64,000 bases of DNA, taken from assembly GCA_963556195.1 (NCBI GenBank), contig OY744529.1, forward strand, positions 63,908,580 through 63,972,579, read 5' to 3'. Each line of letters begins with the position of its first letter. The first letter of the stretch is position 1. This DNA is from Sepiola atlantica (lineage: Eukaryota; Mollusca; Cephalopoda; Sepiida; Sepiolidae). Position numbers and translations under genes: made by a program. Below are positions 21,881-33,451 of this stretch, piece by piece. Below the pieces are notes generated by a model. It was not told where the DNA came from, ran no database searches, and worked only from the letters and a program-made list of their open reading frames with translations.

Positions 21881-23650
21881 CTCGGCCTGTGTCGAGTTTA
21901 AATTATTAAAGTATGGAGAAATTTGCAGTCATATGCGGCATTTGCAATAGTTTTAACACTGCTGTACCCAGCAGTGTAGTAAGTAGTCCAGCTGGAAGAG
22001 GTGATCTGGGTCGCTTGGATAGGGTCCCAAACCCACCAGTTGGTCGATGGGACTCAACCGTCAGCCTGCCTGCTTCTAGGAGGAAAAGGCCAGCCAGGTC
22101 GGTGGAGCTTCCACAAGAGGAGGGCACCGATCCAGATCAAACGTCAGGTGAGACGGGCCCCAGTAACCGGGAAGCCGCTATGATTAGATTGATATAACTC
22201 AACTACCCAAGAGAAGAAGCAGTAGCAGTAACAGGACGATCTTAAGCAGTCCTTTTAAAGCTACAACTAGGCAGTCTTGGTTAAGACAAAAAAGGGGGTT
22301 GCTTCGCCGGATAAAAAGAAAAGGGAACAGTTGGTGTCGCCAGCAATCGGGGAGGTGGGATGATACAACCACCAAAACCAGCGGTGTCTCCGGCAAACTT
22401 GCCGTCACTCCCTCTGACACAAAAGGTGCCTGAATCTCATGGCAGCACTATTCTGTCTGGACAAGAGACGCCCAAAACAGTGCCAGAAACTCCTGCCGTG
22501 TCCCCAGTTCCAGAAGCAACGAAGTGAGCAGCATGGGGACCCCAGTCCAATTAGTCCCTGAGGAATACTCTCAGCTCTTCAACAAAACATATAAAGAGCT
22601 CACTGACAGCAATGTGCTTAAAGCAGCCCAGGAGCAGTTGAAGAGCTGGCCAAGAGAATTGTGTCCTTGGTCACAGCAGACAGCAAATCAAAGGGGTTTA
22701 CTGGGGTCTCGAAAGAAAGTATGTCAGAGTTTCTGTGGAATCTCAAGATCATCTATATGTCGCACGAACTTCGTCATGTAGAACATCTTGCTCCCAAACA
22801 TCACAGATGCAGAAAAGTTGTCCAGGTCTGACTTAAGGTGGAAACATTTACGCTTAAAGTTGGAGTACCTAAGTAGTGTCTCCATCCTCTGTGCCGCCTG
22901 CTACTTCGGCTCACAAGCAGCTTGGTGCAGTGATAAGCCAATATGGGGACGTTGAAGCCGTAATCCCGGTCCGTGGTCCCAGTGACCTTATGGTAGGGGA
23001 CTATCAGATTTAAATGTGATTTGACCGGGATAGTTTTAAAAAGATTCTGGCCTTACTTAGGTGCAATACCTGGACGATGAATGTCAGCGTCAAAGGCAGG
23101 AGGCCCTAGCAGCAGAGGCATATGGCTAAAGACTGCTCCAAGAAAATCCCATCTAAGACTTCTGCTGCGATCCCGGACAGAAAGACAGCTGTAAATTGGG
23201 CACACCAAGGCGCTATGGAAAATGGTAAGGGCCACTAAGGGGGCAATACCAGGTCTGATATTGGTACAGGAGAGGTATGATTCCTTCAAACAGTTAGAGG
23301 GTCTCTGTTTATGGCAACCCCTCTTTTATAAGGTTCTTAAATTAACATCCCCGCTGGATTTCAGAGGTATTGCTAAAGATGGATGGGTTATGTTTGATCT
23401 GCTTACCAGCAGTCTTGGCCAAGCCTGCTGTTCGGGCAGTTCGATGTCTTTTCAGCATTTGCCAGCCGTCATGCTGTTAGAAAGACGCATCCTATCTGCA
23501 GAGGTAAGTGTTATACACTTACATGCTAATGGCAGCCTGCTCATGGCCGATGTTGCCGTTAACAGTAGCAGGTTCAGGATCATCACGATTTATGTGACCT
23601 ATTGCGTTTGGGAGAGTAGTATTTTTTTTTCATATGTGGAAGGCTTTTTT
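21881..23650 (+). mobile_element. Tx1-like LINE family A, copy A4, heavily deleted
   Basis: It starts with the terminal hairpin at 21881-21896, separated from the 3' hairpin of A3 by a linker that is similar at the A1/A2 junction. ORF1 is recognisable by the blocks TPVQLVPEEYSQLF (near 22550) and the RRM-like region (22890-22960). The zinc knuckle near 23110 is ruined (only HMAKDC remains), and the middle of ORF1 is deleted up to ALWKM-like sequence at 23212. A fragment of the ORF2 endonuclease (about 23430-23650, with RFRIITIYV) follows, after which another LINE tail begins. Confidence 0.65.
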
Positions 23651-24175
23651 CTTTTTTGTTATAGTCTGCTGAAAAATAAATTCATATTTGGGCTGGTGAA
23701 TCTGTCTCATTTGAGGGTTATTGATAAGGTGCAGAAATGTATCAGTAATTTGATTTACCCCACCCTTTTTCTTCTCTACACCCTCTCTCTGACATGATGT
23801 TGCTAGTCTCAGTCTTTTCGATAAGTACTATTATGGCATGGGTTCTTCAGAATTGTGTGATCTATTCTTTGCTTCTTTTGTTCCAGCTAGTTTGACTAGT
23901 GGTTTCCATGAATTCACTGTTTTTATACCTCGTTGTGATACAGCTTCCTATTCCAGTAGCTTCTTTCCAAGAACTGCAGGCTTGTGGAACTCTTCCTGCT
24001 GACTATTTTCCTCTTACCTAAAACCTTGGTCTTTTCAAGACCAAGGCCAATAGGAATCTCCTGTCTTTGCAATTATCATATGTTGTTATTGTTAGCTCCT
24101 TATAATAAGGCTTCATGCCTTGTCTGGAGAGAGTTCCATAAAAAAAAAAAAAAAAATTTTAATTTTAAATTTAAA
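23650..24175 (+). mobile_element. 5'-truncated tail of a Jockey/CR1-type LINE
   Basis: Translated in its three frames, this piece matches the last part of the minus-strand LINE at 5378-6514: DKVQKCISNLI, then a VASLSLFDKYYYG-like stretch in the next frame, then FFPRTAGLWNSLP with a frameshift. It ends in an A-rich run at about 24139-24175. The size and position fit the common 5'-truncated insertion. No target-site duplication could be identified. Confidence 0.7.
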
Positions 24176-24702
24176 AAAAAACTTCAACATTTTAAATTAA
24201 ATTCCCATACTTTAAAACTCCTTCCCTAAATTGTTGATATTTGTTGGATCTTAGAAAAGGTGCTAAGATCCATGCTGGCAATTAAATGTAATAAATATTG
24301 GAAAATTAGTAAAAACATAAAACATGAACGTTGGACTTTTCGCTAGGAACAAAGTGTAGTATCTTTTCTATCCACAGTCAGGTAAATAGAGACATGTAAC
24401 TGTTAGGGCAACCTAACAAAACAGAATAGAGTTATTTCCCTTGGACCAAAGAAAGAGTTATCGCCCTTGGATAAAAGAGTCGTCTGCGATTACAGTTGAA
24501 AAGTAAACACAACGGCCTCACGATCAGACTTAAGCATAACGCGTCCAGCGCTTTCCACATTTCATTTAATCGGTGTTTTTGTTAAATAAATTTGTTAAAG
24601 GTTCTACTTCGTCCTTTATTCATTTTTGGGTTGTTATTAAACTGATAACAACGTGTAAACATCAGATGTAACAGTAACCGATTCTTTATTTTAGGGAAAG
24701 AG
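24176..24702. other. Non-coding interval
   Basis: AT-rich DNA with homopolymer runs. I see no open frame of interest, no repeat matching elsewhere in the window and no RNA gene. Confidence 0.5.
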
Positions 24703-25097
24703 GATTTTGTTTGATGAAGGGAGGTGTGGGTTAACTACAATTATATTTGAGGGACGGGTGCATATTTTGTGTTTTTTTTCTTCATTATTTTGTTTCTTTT
24801 TGGTTATCTTCTAGACGATTTTTCCCTGTACCTTTGTCAAGAATAAGAAAATAACCACATGTATCACAGGCTACTAAACTCACCATTATATTACGATTTT
24901 GTTTGATGAAGGGAGGTGTGGGTTAACTACAATTATATTTGAGGGACGGGTGCATATTTTGTGTTTTTTTTCTTCATTATTTTGTTTCTTTTTGGTTATC
25001 TTCTATATAAAGTTAAGACGATTTTTCCCTGTACCTTTGTCAAGAATAAGAAAATAACCACATGTATCACAGGCTACTAAACTCACCATTATATTAC
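24703..25097. repeat. Tandem duplication of a unit of about 192 bases
   Basis: The sequence from 24703 to 24894 is repeated almost perfectly at 24895-25097. The second copy has an 11-base insertion (TATAAAGTTAA) near 25005. Near identity suggests a recent duplication. No coding content. Confidence 0.9.
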
Positions 25098-26100
25098 GCT
25101 TATTCACTCGAGCGTGTTATAGTAAATTTGTGATTATTTTCTCCAGCTAACACTAAATATTACTTTTGGCCCACCATCTTAGACTCTCCCCAAAACATAC
25201 TCCATATAGGTGGTAACAGAAACTTTCCCCCCTAACACTTTAGTACTAACTCTCCCCATCGACACCGGGAACTAATAAACAACGTCTACTTTTAAAAAAC
25301 GTGACCCTTATTTACTATTCGTCTATTAATTTACTACATAATACAATACATTACGCACACCTTAAATGGACGCTCCCTCTAATTCCGCTGATTTTCGAGG
25401 ATATCAGATTACGTTATTTCTATCTATTATGTATACAGTTATACTCATTCCGGTTTTTAGAGAATGCAATTAACAAACATAGCTCCTTACAGTGTTTAAT
25501 TATTCAACATGGTGGCTACAATTTCTTCAGCACCTCGACTTTTAAATTAAGACAATATACGCCAAGATACACCACAGAACCCATAAAGTGTACATTTTCT
25601 GAATCCTACACCTTTAACACGCATAATATCCAAAACTGGAAAAAAACATGGATTTCTCCATATAGAAATAACCTAAAACGTGTGACTAGTGGACCCCTAG
25701 TGGACTGGTGGTTTATTAATGCTCTGAAGGCCTCCTTAATTATATTTGTGTGTTTCAGTAGTGCCCAGGAGGCATACTCATTTTTCTTTCCTCACAAAAA
25801 AAAGAGAATTTCTATACAAAGATAATGAGGGGGGGGATTGGTTTTCATAGGGCTGTGTAGGCCTCTTTAATTTTAAAAAGTGCCCATTATCATAGATAGA
25901 GCGGGTGTTTAATTAAAAAAAGAATTCTGGGGAAATACTGGTACCATGGGATTGGCAGGAAAACTCCTACAGCCGTGCCTCCTTCCTTCCTTCCTTCATT
26001 CCTCCTTCCACAATTCCAAACCGACAATTATTCTAAACATTAAAATTGTTCGATGAGACCTATTTGCATTCTGTGGGATGTTGATCAATTTTAATTCATT
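25098..26100. other. Non-coding interval with an unconvincing 174-codon frame
   Basis: An open frame at 25301-25825 has no motif I recognise and an amino-acid mix expected of AT-rich random sequence (Ile, Leu, Tyr, Phe rich). I do not call a gene. A CCTT run lies at about 25981-25996. Confidence 0.4.
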
Positions 26101-26214
26101 CTTTTATATTTCTCACAGGCAACGCCGGCCGTCGGGTCCAGCTCGTTTGTATATAAAAAGTTTGGTTGGGGGAGGGGCTTTTTTTCCCTTCAAATTATTT
26201 AACATAATGTAAAG

Positions 26215-26560
26215 GTAATGATTTTTCTTTTTAGGTTAATGAAAGAGTTTTTGTTTTTTGTGTGAAAATATTTTTAGTATCTTTTTTTCCTTTTAACTTA
26301 AAAAAAGGAATTTTGTTTTTCTTGGAGGAGGGAGGTAAAACATGGCCGGTAGAAACTATAAAATTAAGGTGAGGGTGTTAATGAGCTTTGCTCAGTCGCC
26401 AGTTTCTGTTTCCTGGGCAAACCAGTGCGCTTTGGGTTCATTTGGGCATTCTTTCTGGTGGTGTTCGAAGGTGGGGGAGGGCAAAGGCATGGCCCAAGCG
26501 AAAGCATTCAGAAAGCAAGAAAATGTTTTTTTTCATTTGGAGGGCGGGGGGGGGGGGCTT
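26215..26560 (+). repeat. Interspersed repeat R1, copy 1
   Basis: A segment with CAGTTTCTGTTTCCTGGGCA, a TTCATTTGGGCAT motif and a G-rich stretch recurs at about 32060-32290 and 33600-33745 in the same orientation. It overlaps small open frames in several phases that are not conserved between copies, so the repeat is non-coding. Element type unknown. Confidence 0.6.
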
Positions 26561-26884
26561 CTATAAAAGGCCTTTATACGTACAAAAACTTATGCAACCT
26601 TCAAGGTCGGAAAAATAGTTGCATCTAAAAAGGCAACGCTCATCTGTAAATAGTAATGAAAAGGTAAAATTTGTTGTCTGCCGAAATATTTGTATCGGTT
26701 ATCCTCAGATTCAATAAAAGTCAGAACTGCTTCGGCTTTCTTCATAGTCGGAACTGCTTGTCACGACTGTCAATCTATGGGTTCCTATTAGAAATTATCA
26801 CTAACATTAAATAGTGTTTCCACACTTTATTTTATACTAGAAAAAAAAAATTTTCCCTCCAAAAAACAAAAAAGAAACAGTTAG

Positions 26885-26985
26885 TTTTACGTCTCCATTT
26901 ACCACAAACTGGCCATAAGTGGGTGCTCATTTTACCGTAAATTTATATAGGAAAGTGATCTTCTCTAAAATCTAAGTTATTTAAT
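26885..26985 (-). repeat. Interspersed repeat R2, copy 1 (reverse orientation)
   Basis: Read on the minus strand it carries TAGATTTTAGAG, then CTTTCCTATATAAATTT, then a TGGCCA-containing end. The same order of motifs appears on the plus strand at 32565-32660 and 33452-33540. A weaker reverse match is at about 52340-52400. Confidence 0.6.
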
Positions 26986-27383
26986 AGATTTTTTTTTTTT
27001 TAATTCTATTTTTTTCAGGCTACATACAATCTATGATCGTAAGCAAAGAGCAGTAATTCTGGCAAAGTGGTATGTGTCCAAAAAAGTATACTTATATTTT
27101 TAATCGATGGGTGTGCTAATAAAAAAACAAAAAAAACGAAAGCACTTCTTTTTGCTCGCCACTAATTACAATCAAGGATTTGTCTCATGTGACTAAAATT
27201 AACAAATCAATGGAATTTGATGAAAATTCGTCTGTTTTGAATATTTAAAAAATAAAAACCGGTTTTTATTTTTACGTCTGCTCTGAATATTTGCCGATTT
27301 TACAATTTGGTTTTTATTTGGTTTATTTTTATTTTTTACTTTTAAAAATAGAATTAACGTTTAAGTGTAGTAGTGTTCTGATA

Positions 27384-27688
27384 CTATATTTATATTTTCT
27401 GTCCTCGGTCAGTGAAGGAGAAATCCTTCTAGTCTGTGGCAATTTTTATTTTTGTCCCAATCCAGAGTGCCCTTTTTTGGGGAGATGGATAGAGTAGGTA
27501 GTAATTTGCTCTTGTTTCGGTTTACTTGCCTCCTCATGAAGGCAGAGTTAGACAGAATGCCGTTTTTTTAATACGGTGAAAATCCATCTCCCTCAAAAAG
27601 AGCACTTTGGAGAAAGAGAAAAATTAAAATTTCCGCAGTTTAGAAGGATTTCTCTTTCACTGACAGAACAGAAAAGATAAAGTATAGG
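27384..27688. mobile_element. Foldback element with long inverted arms
   Basis: The arm 27384-27494 (CTATATTTATATTTTCTG ... TCAGTGAAGGAGAAATCCTT ... GGGAGATGGAT) is mirrored as an imperfect reverse complement by 27580-27688, leaving about 80 bases between the arms. Similarity is high near TCAGTGAA and GAGAAATCCTTCTA. No transposase is present. This is typical of a foldback MITE; I did not find a convincing target-site duplication. Confidence 0.65.
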
Positions 27689-27689
27689 G

Positions 27690-28146
27690 TACTTTTTAGG
27701 AATAGGTATCCAAGAAAAATTCAGTACTTACGTTATCAATTTAGAGTTTCACCGGAGACTGGTGAACGTAACTAACTTTACCAAACTAACTAAATGTACT
27801 ATTAGCTGATATTTCAAAAAAAAAAAATTCCAAAGTAAAAGAAACTTGATTTTATCATGTATTTAAGTGTAGTCTGTAATGTTTTTTTGGAGGAGAGGGG
27901 TACTGAGTTTTTTTGTTTTTTTTTAAATTTACAAACGTTTGTTTTGCATGATTCTATTTTTGCCTGGAAATTTTATTTGCTATATTTTTTATACACTGTC
28001 TTTTGAACATTTTTTTTCATCTTTGTTATGACCATATTTATTCCATTATTTTTTCATAAGTGCACAAATTATTATTTTTTCTTATTTGTTTTTTCTTTGC
28101 AATCTATTTAGCACAAATTGTGATAATTTCTTTGCACAGAAGATGG
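27690..28146. other. Non-coding interval
   Basis: T-rich sequence with homopolymers and no supported feature. Confidence 0.5.
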
Positions 28147-28178
28147 GGACGAGATTCCATGTGACAGCGCCGGGTAAC

Positions 28179-28214
<36 letters not shown>

Positions 28215-28715
28215 GTTCACAATACAAGCATGTACTAATGAACGCAAAGTAACAAGTAAAAAAAAATATAATTCACTAGAACATTTATTGTATGTAGAAC
28301 TGACTATGAAATAGTGTTCATTATAACGTATTCAAAGAAAGTGTAGGTGGAATGATGTGTGTGTGTGTGTGTGTGTGCGTAAGTAGAGAAAAAGTGTCCA
28401 TTGGGAATGTTTACAATAGAGTCTGAGTATTGTGTACATATGCGTGCGAGTGGAGAAAAGTTCTTACATACCCGGATAGTGTCCTTTGTATGAGCACACA
28501 GTGATAGCAGCTGTCAGCCCAAATAGGGAAACAGACGGTCTGACTGATGTTATCTGTAGCAGGTCGTGAAAGAGAAAGAGGTAGAGTCTGTGCATTCTTT
28601 TTTTTATAAGGCAAATCAGAACACCCCCTGGTGTTACAAGGGGAGATAAATCGAGTTGGGTGCCACCTAGTGGTATGTATGTGTACTTGTGTTTGAGAAA
28701 GGAGTTAACGCTACA
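28147..28715 (-). repeat. 3' LTR of the minus-strand gypsy element
   Basis: It matches the right LTR through the stretches GTTCACAATACAAG, GTATGTAGAACTGACTAT, ATAGTGTTCATTA and TTTGAGAAAGGAGTTAA. It contains a TA run (about 28172-28210) and a GT run (about 28357-28380). The left edge is placed by the GACG/GATTCCA similarity to 31006-31017. Confidence 0.7.
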
Positions 28716-28775
28716 AGTACTCCCCCCCCCCTCCAGATTGAGAAAAGAATATTTTAGAAATTTGTTTTCATGTAT

Positions 28776-30005
28776 TTAATAATAAATGTAGGTTTTAAAG
28801 TTGTGTGGGAATGTGACTTTCCTACCAGATCTTGTCTGTGTTCTTGTATTTTGTTCTGGTGGGGGTATATTCACATGGAATATTGAATTCTCCGTAGTGT
28901 CGTAATCAGTGTAGGTATCATGTGTTTGTTGACTTAACTGTAGGTTTTCCAGTAAAGCAAGTTTTATTTTGTCAATGGAAACTGTCATTTTTTTGCCATT
29001 TTTTTGTGATAGTGAAAACTTTTTCTGTCTTTTTGACTACTTTGTAAGGACCTTGGTAGTGTGGTTGTAATGGCTTTTTGACAGCATCGTTGTGAACAAA
29101 TATGTATTCACTATCAAAAGGTGTCTTGGATATGTGGACTCGATGCTTGTTGTGTAGGGGATGAAGCGTAGTTTTGATATTGTTGCTTTTAAGTCCTCTA
29201 CAAAGTAGTTGTAGGGTGTACATCATTTTTGTTGTCAAAATATTGTCCGGGCACAGATAATGTCCCCAAAATAACTTCAGCTGGTGTGCAACCTAAGTCC
29301 TATTTCATGTTTCTTATTGATAATAGGACCAAAGGCAAATTATCAACCCAGTTGATTGCATTAGGTCTCATTGCGAGAGATGCTTTCAAATCTGTGAAAT
29401 CGCTCTACCAAGCCATTGGAGCAAGGTGGTATGCAGTTGTTCGTATGTGCTTGGTGCCTAGAGGAGGTTGAATGCGACGGAAAGCTTTGATTGGAACTGT
29501 GTGCCTCTGTCGGTTGTGATGAGTGATTACACCCTCTGTTGCTATTCACGCTTTCAGGATGTTTTTGCCGACTGTGTCTGCGGATATGTCCTTTAATGGG
29601 ATTGCAGTGGGCCAACAGGAAAATCAATCAACGATCGTTAGCAAATAGCAGCAGTTCTAGCAAAGTGGTAGGTGTCCAACGATATCTATGTGCAGATGAG
29701 AGAACTTGGCATCGAGATTGCTGAATGTCCAAATGGGGAACTTGGTAAGTCTGTGAACTTTGCAACGCTGGCAGTTTATGCAGTTGGCAGCCCAGTCTGA
29801 CATCTTTGTTCATCCCAGACCATACAAATCTTTCACTAATCATTTTCAGAGTGGATCTTTTGCTTGGGTGGGAGAATAAGTGAAAATGATCAAATATCCG
29901 TCGGCGCAGTGAAGGTGGAACGTAAGGCTTGGGTATGGGTGTTGTCGTGTCGCAATAGACATTTTTGTTGCAAAAAGGGGTTTGTACAAGTGTGAGTTTC
30001 AGCAA
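28776..30005 (-). pseudogene. Integrase and C-terminal tail of the minus-strand gypsy element
   Basis: Pieces in three frames (30005-29628, 29627-29361, 29238-28972, 28988-28776) follow integrase order. A zinc domain reads HLFSHPSKRSTLKMISERFVW with damaged cysteines. A core fragment includes PIKAFRR-like sequence, and the end region has LQPHYQGPYKVVKKTEKVFTI, then a Lys/Arg-rich tail (TRTQTRSGRKVTFP). Several frameshifts. Confidence 0.7.
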
Positions 30006-30600
30006 AGTGCTTTAAAGAGTTTGTCCTGAGATGGTGTCTGATGCTTGTGCCTGTGCGAGCAAATTGTGACTTATTGATAGAGTTTGTGTCTGTTCGATAA
30101 AGTGCATCAGCTACAATGTTCTGGTCACCTTTTATATATTGCATTTCAGTTGAGAACTGTGATTTATAGTCACGGTGACGGGATTCTCTAGATGAGTATT
30201 TGTCCGGCTGTAAAGATAATGCATATGTTAGTGCTTTGTGGTCTGCATAGATGGTGAATTGTCTACCTTCGAGCACGTGCTTGAAATGTTTGACTGTAAG
30301 GTAGGTTGGGAAAAGTTCCTGAGAAAATGAACTGTATTTGGACCGTGTTTGTCTGAGCTTGGAGAAGAAACAGTTTGGTACCTTGGTGTTATCAATCTCC
30401 CGATGTAGTAATGTGCCTACAGTTGATGGGCTTGCATCTGTGGTTAGGGTTAATTTAGCCTGGACGTTGTCAGTGAAGTACATGAGTTTTGTACAATTTG
30501 TCAATGCGGATTTGGCTATGCTGAATGCATGAAGTGCTTTTGAGGCAGGACTTCCACCACACTGGCAAATTTGTTTCTCTGTGAGGTTATTTTCTTAGTG
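29890..30600 (-). pseudogene. RNase H domain of the minus-strand gypsy element
   Basis: The frame 30504-29890 carries the Ty3/gypsy RNase H signature: LTTDASPSTVGTLLH with the first Asp, FSKLRQTRSKYSSFSQELFPTYL with the Glu, FTIYADHKALTYAL with the second Asp, and MQYIKGDQNIVADAL. A little RT thumb sequence lies to its right before the sequence ends near 30600. Frame and catalytic residues are intact. Confidence 0.8.
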
Positions 30601-30899
30601 TATAATGTCGGTAATTGATTGAACCAGTTCTTGACGTTGCTAGCGTTAAAAAAGGTGGCAGACAATAATTCGCCGAAACTTTAAAAGAGAAGTTGTTTCT
30701 TTTTATAATTTACTGCTTTTCTTTTAACATTTTCTTTCCACGTGTTCAGATAAAAGAAAGAAATGACATGTTAATTTTTTTTCTTTTTCTTTTTTTTTTC
30801 TTACACAATGTATCCAGTCACTGAGATAAAATTGACAAGTTTTTGGTGTTAAAGATTTGTTTGTTTTTCTTTTGAGAAAGTCATCAAATTTTTTTTGTT

Positions 30900-30916
30900 G
30901 AGAAAGATAATGTGGC

Positions 30917-30948
<32 letters not shown>

Positions 30949-30951
30949 GTG
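30900..30951. repeat. Homopolymer T and G run
   Basis: A run of T is followed by about 20 G. Its length in the assembly may be unreliable. Confidence 0.7.
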
Positions 30952-31004
30952 AAATTGTTAACTTTACTTCATACAGCACAGATTGTTCAGTCAGGAGTCA
31001 CCAC

Positions 31005-31041
31005 TGACGGGATACCACGGCGATGCTAGCACAGCGCTGAG

Positions 31042-31086
<45 letters not shown>

Positions 31087-31504
31087 TATTAATGGCTTAT
31101 ATTTTTAATTTTATTAACAAATCCAGCAATGCTTTAAATAAACGACCAACCCATATTACTTTACCTAAACGAGCGAGCCACGCTCTTCGTTCGACACCGG
31201 AATTTGAATCATAATCGCCAACACCACCAGCGCGGAGAGATGTTTATCAAGTAACAAAGAAATTAATTTGGTTATTCTTGTTTTTTGATGAAAAAAAAAA
31301 AAAAAAATGACAATACTGGTCACCTCTGATGATGGAATTTTATTCCGAAATTAATAAGATTAATGTAAAAAAAAAAAAAAAAATGACAATACTGGTCACC
31401 TCTGATGATGGAATTTTATTCCGAAATTAATAAGATTAACGTAAAAAAAAAAATTAAAAAAAAAAAATTAATCTTTCATTGTTAATGGCTTATATTTTCA
31501 ATTT

Positions 31505-31545
<41 letters not shown>

Positions 31546-32033
31546 CACAATACAAGTATGTACTAATGAAAGCAAAGTAACAAGTCGAAGAAAATATAAT
31601 TTAATAAAACATTTATTGTATGTAGAACTGACTATTAAATAGTGTTCATTAAAACGTATTCAAAATAAGGATGTATGCGTGTGTGTGTACATATGTGTGT
31701 GTGTGTACGTAGAGACAAAGTGTCCATTGAGGATGTCTACAGTAGAGAGTCTTAGTATTGTGTATGTATATGAGTGGAGAAAAGTTCTTACATATCTGGA
31801 TAGTGTCCTAGTGTGTGTGAGCACATGGTGATAGCAGCCATAACCCCGAATAGGGAGAGAGAGAGAGTCTGGCTGATGTTATCTGTAGAAGGTTGTGAGA
31901 GAGTCTGTGCATCCCTTTTTATAAAGCAGATCAGGACGCCCCCTGGCGTCACGACAGGGGGAAATAAATAGAGTTTGGCACCACCTGGTGGTATGCATGT
32001 GCAATTGTGTTTGAGAAAGGAGTTAATGTTATA
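31005..32033 (-). repeat. 5' LTR of the minus-strand gypsy element, with an insert
   Basis: The outer part, 31515-32033, and the inner part, 31005-31082, match the other LTR. Between them lies about 430 bases of unrelated sequence starting and ending next to TA runs, bounded by a repeated TTAATGGCTTATATTTT stretch (31091 and 31483). The insert contains a tandem duplication of about 74 bases (about 31290-31445). Confidence 0.6.
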
Positions 32034-32059
32034 CGTGTAATGGTTTTTATTTTGTTTTT

Positions 32060-32290
32060 TCTTTTACGTTAATGAAAAGGAACTTTGTTTTGATTTTTTT
32101 TGGGGGGGTGGGGGGTAATGTGAAAACCCGCAAGGTACAGCCATAGAGACTAGACATTTAAGATGGGGTGTTAACGAGTACTGCTCATTTGCAGTTTCTA
32201 TTTTATGAACAAACGAATGTGTTAGGGGTCCATTTGAGCATCCTTTCTAGTGATGCTCAAAGGTTAGGGATGGAGGGAGGGGGCAAAGAC
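32060..32290 (+). repeat. Interspersed repeat R1, copy 2
   Basis: It shares with 26215-26560 the T-rich lead ending in a G run, then a TTTGCAGTTTCT segment, then TCCATTTGAGCATCCTTTCT and a G-rich end. Confidence 0.55.
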
Positions 32291-32564
32291 AATAAAAACC
32301 ATTACTCTCCTCTGTTCAAAGAAGAAATTATCACTATTTGCGTTAAATAACTTAAAGATAAAACAAGGAAAAATAAAAAATTAGCCTTTTGTGTGCACTC
32401 ATTAAAAAATAGACTAAAATACGGTCATGATAAAGAAGGAGGCGCTTGTTCCGCATTTACCACAATTACTTGTTTTCACCTTTTTTACAAACTAAAATGT
32501 TTTCTTTTTTGTACAATTAACTATCATGTCACTAGAGAATTCCCGGTTTTTTATCATTTTTGTT

Positions 32565-32660
32565 CTCAAATATTTTAGATTTTAGAGGGGGGGGGGGATC
32601 AGTTTCCTATATAAATTTAACGTAAACTGATCACCCAATTTATGACCAACGTCATTTTTT
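32565..32660 (+). repeat. Interspersed repeat R2, copy 2
   Basis: TAGATTTTAGAG, a G run, then TTTCCTATATAAATTTAACG and a GATCACCCAATTTATGACCA end. Partner of 26885-26985 (reverse) and 33452-33540. Confidence 0.6.
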
Positions 32661-33450
32661 ATGAAAGAAAAAAGTGTAACGAAATGTAAAAATAATTGTA
32701 TTAATGTTTTTTTTTACAATGGTAAATCAACAAATTGAGTCGAATTCACCAATCTGTTAAAATAAATGTTTTAATTTGTATCAAATATTGGTAAATGATC
32801 GCCGTCCTAAACAGAATGTGATAAAAAATTGTATAGGCGATAAAAATGGTTTGTCTTTTTTTTTCCTTTTTTTTAAAGATTACATGATAAATAATTTCGA
32901 GTTATAATCTATTTAGTATTACACATGAAAACTGAAGAATGTGTAAATATGCTAGCATAATCAAGGTTTTTACAAGATGGTGTCATACTGGAACTTGAAG
33001 TAGGTTATGTAAAAAGCAAACTGAGTTTATGTTACCTGAAACGAAGCAAGCAATTTCATTATCCCAGAAAATAATTTTAATAATTCCCAGAATAGTATTT
33101 AATAATAGCTAACAAGTATTTACAAATTATCTCTGAAAAAAGGTTGTGAAATGAATATTTTTATAAATACTTTAATTTTTAATAAATTATTTTTAGAATT
33201 CACTTTATTTCATTGTTTACGTTCCATGTTTTGTATTGCTCATAGAGCCATGATTGTGTTTTGTATTGCTCATAGAGCCATGATTGTTTTTTTTTGTATT
33301 GCTTAAGATGAAAAAGTGATAAAACGTTTTTTCCCTGTTATTAGTACGTCTGTGATATTGATTTTAACTCAAAAACGTTCATCATGTCAATCTTTAAAAA
33401 AAAAATTAAAACTTTTAAATAAACTTTTTAGGACAACGATCTCATCATTT
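32661..33450. other. Non-coding interval
   Basis: AT-rich sequence. A short tandem duplication (TGTTTTGTATTGCTCATAGA and following, about 33230-33287) is the only structure noted. Confidence 0.5.
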
Positions 33451-33451
33451 A

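Larger units (their letters stand above)
28147..32033 (-). mobile_element. Minus-strand Ty3/gypsy element (CsRn1-like), internally deleted
   Basis: Direct repeats at 28147-28715 (3' LTR on the minus strand) and 31005-32033 (5' LTR, enlarged by an insert) flank a minus-strand pol remnant at 28776-30600. Just inside the right LTR, 30991-31003 reads TGGTGACTCCTGA on the minus strand. This resembles the tRNA-Trp-type primer site used by CsRn1-group elements, with some changes. A G-rich polypurine tract (minus strand) abuts the left LTR at about 28721-28733. Gag, protease and most of RT are missing; only RNase H, integrase and the C-terminal tail remain, with frameshifts. Confidence 0.7.

Noticed and set aside
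25301..25825. 174-codon open frame in AT-rich DNA
   Set aside because: No motif, composition like random AT-rich sequence, and no neighbouring gene structure.
26342..26628. Three overlapping frames of 67-76 codons
   Set aside because: They lie in repeat R1, and the frames are not kept in the other R1 copies.
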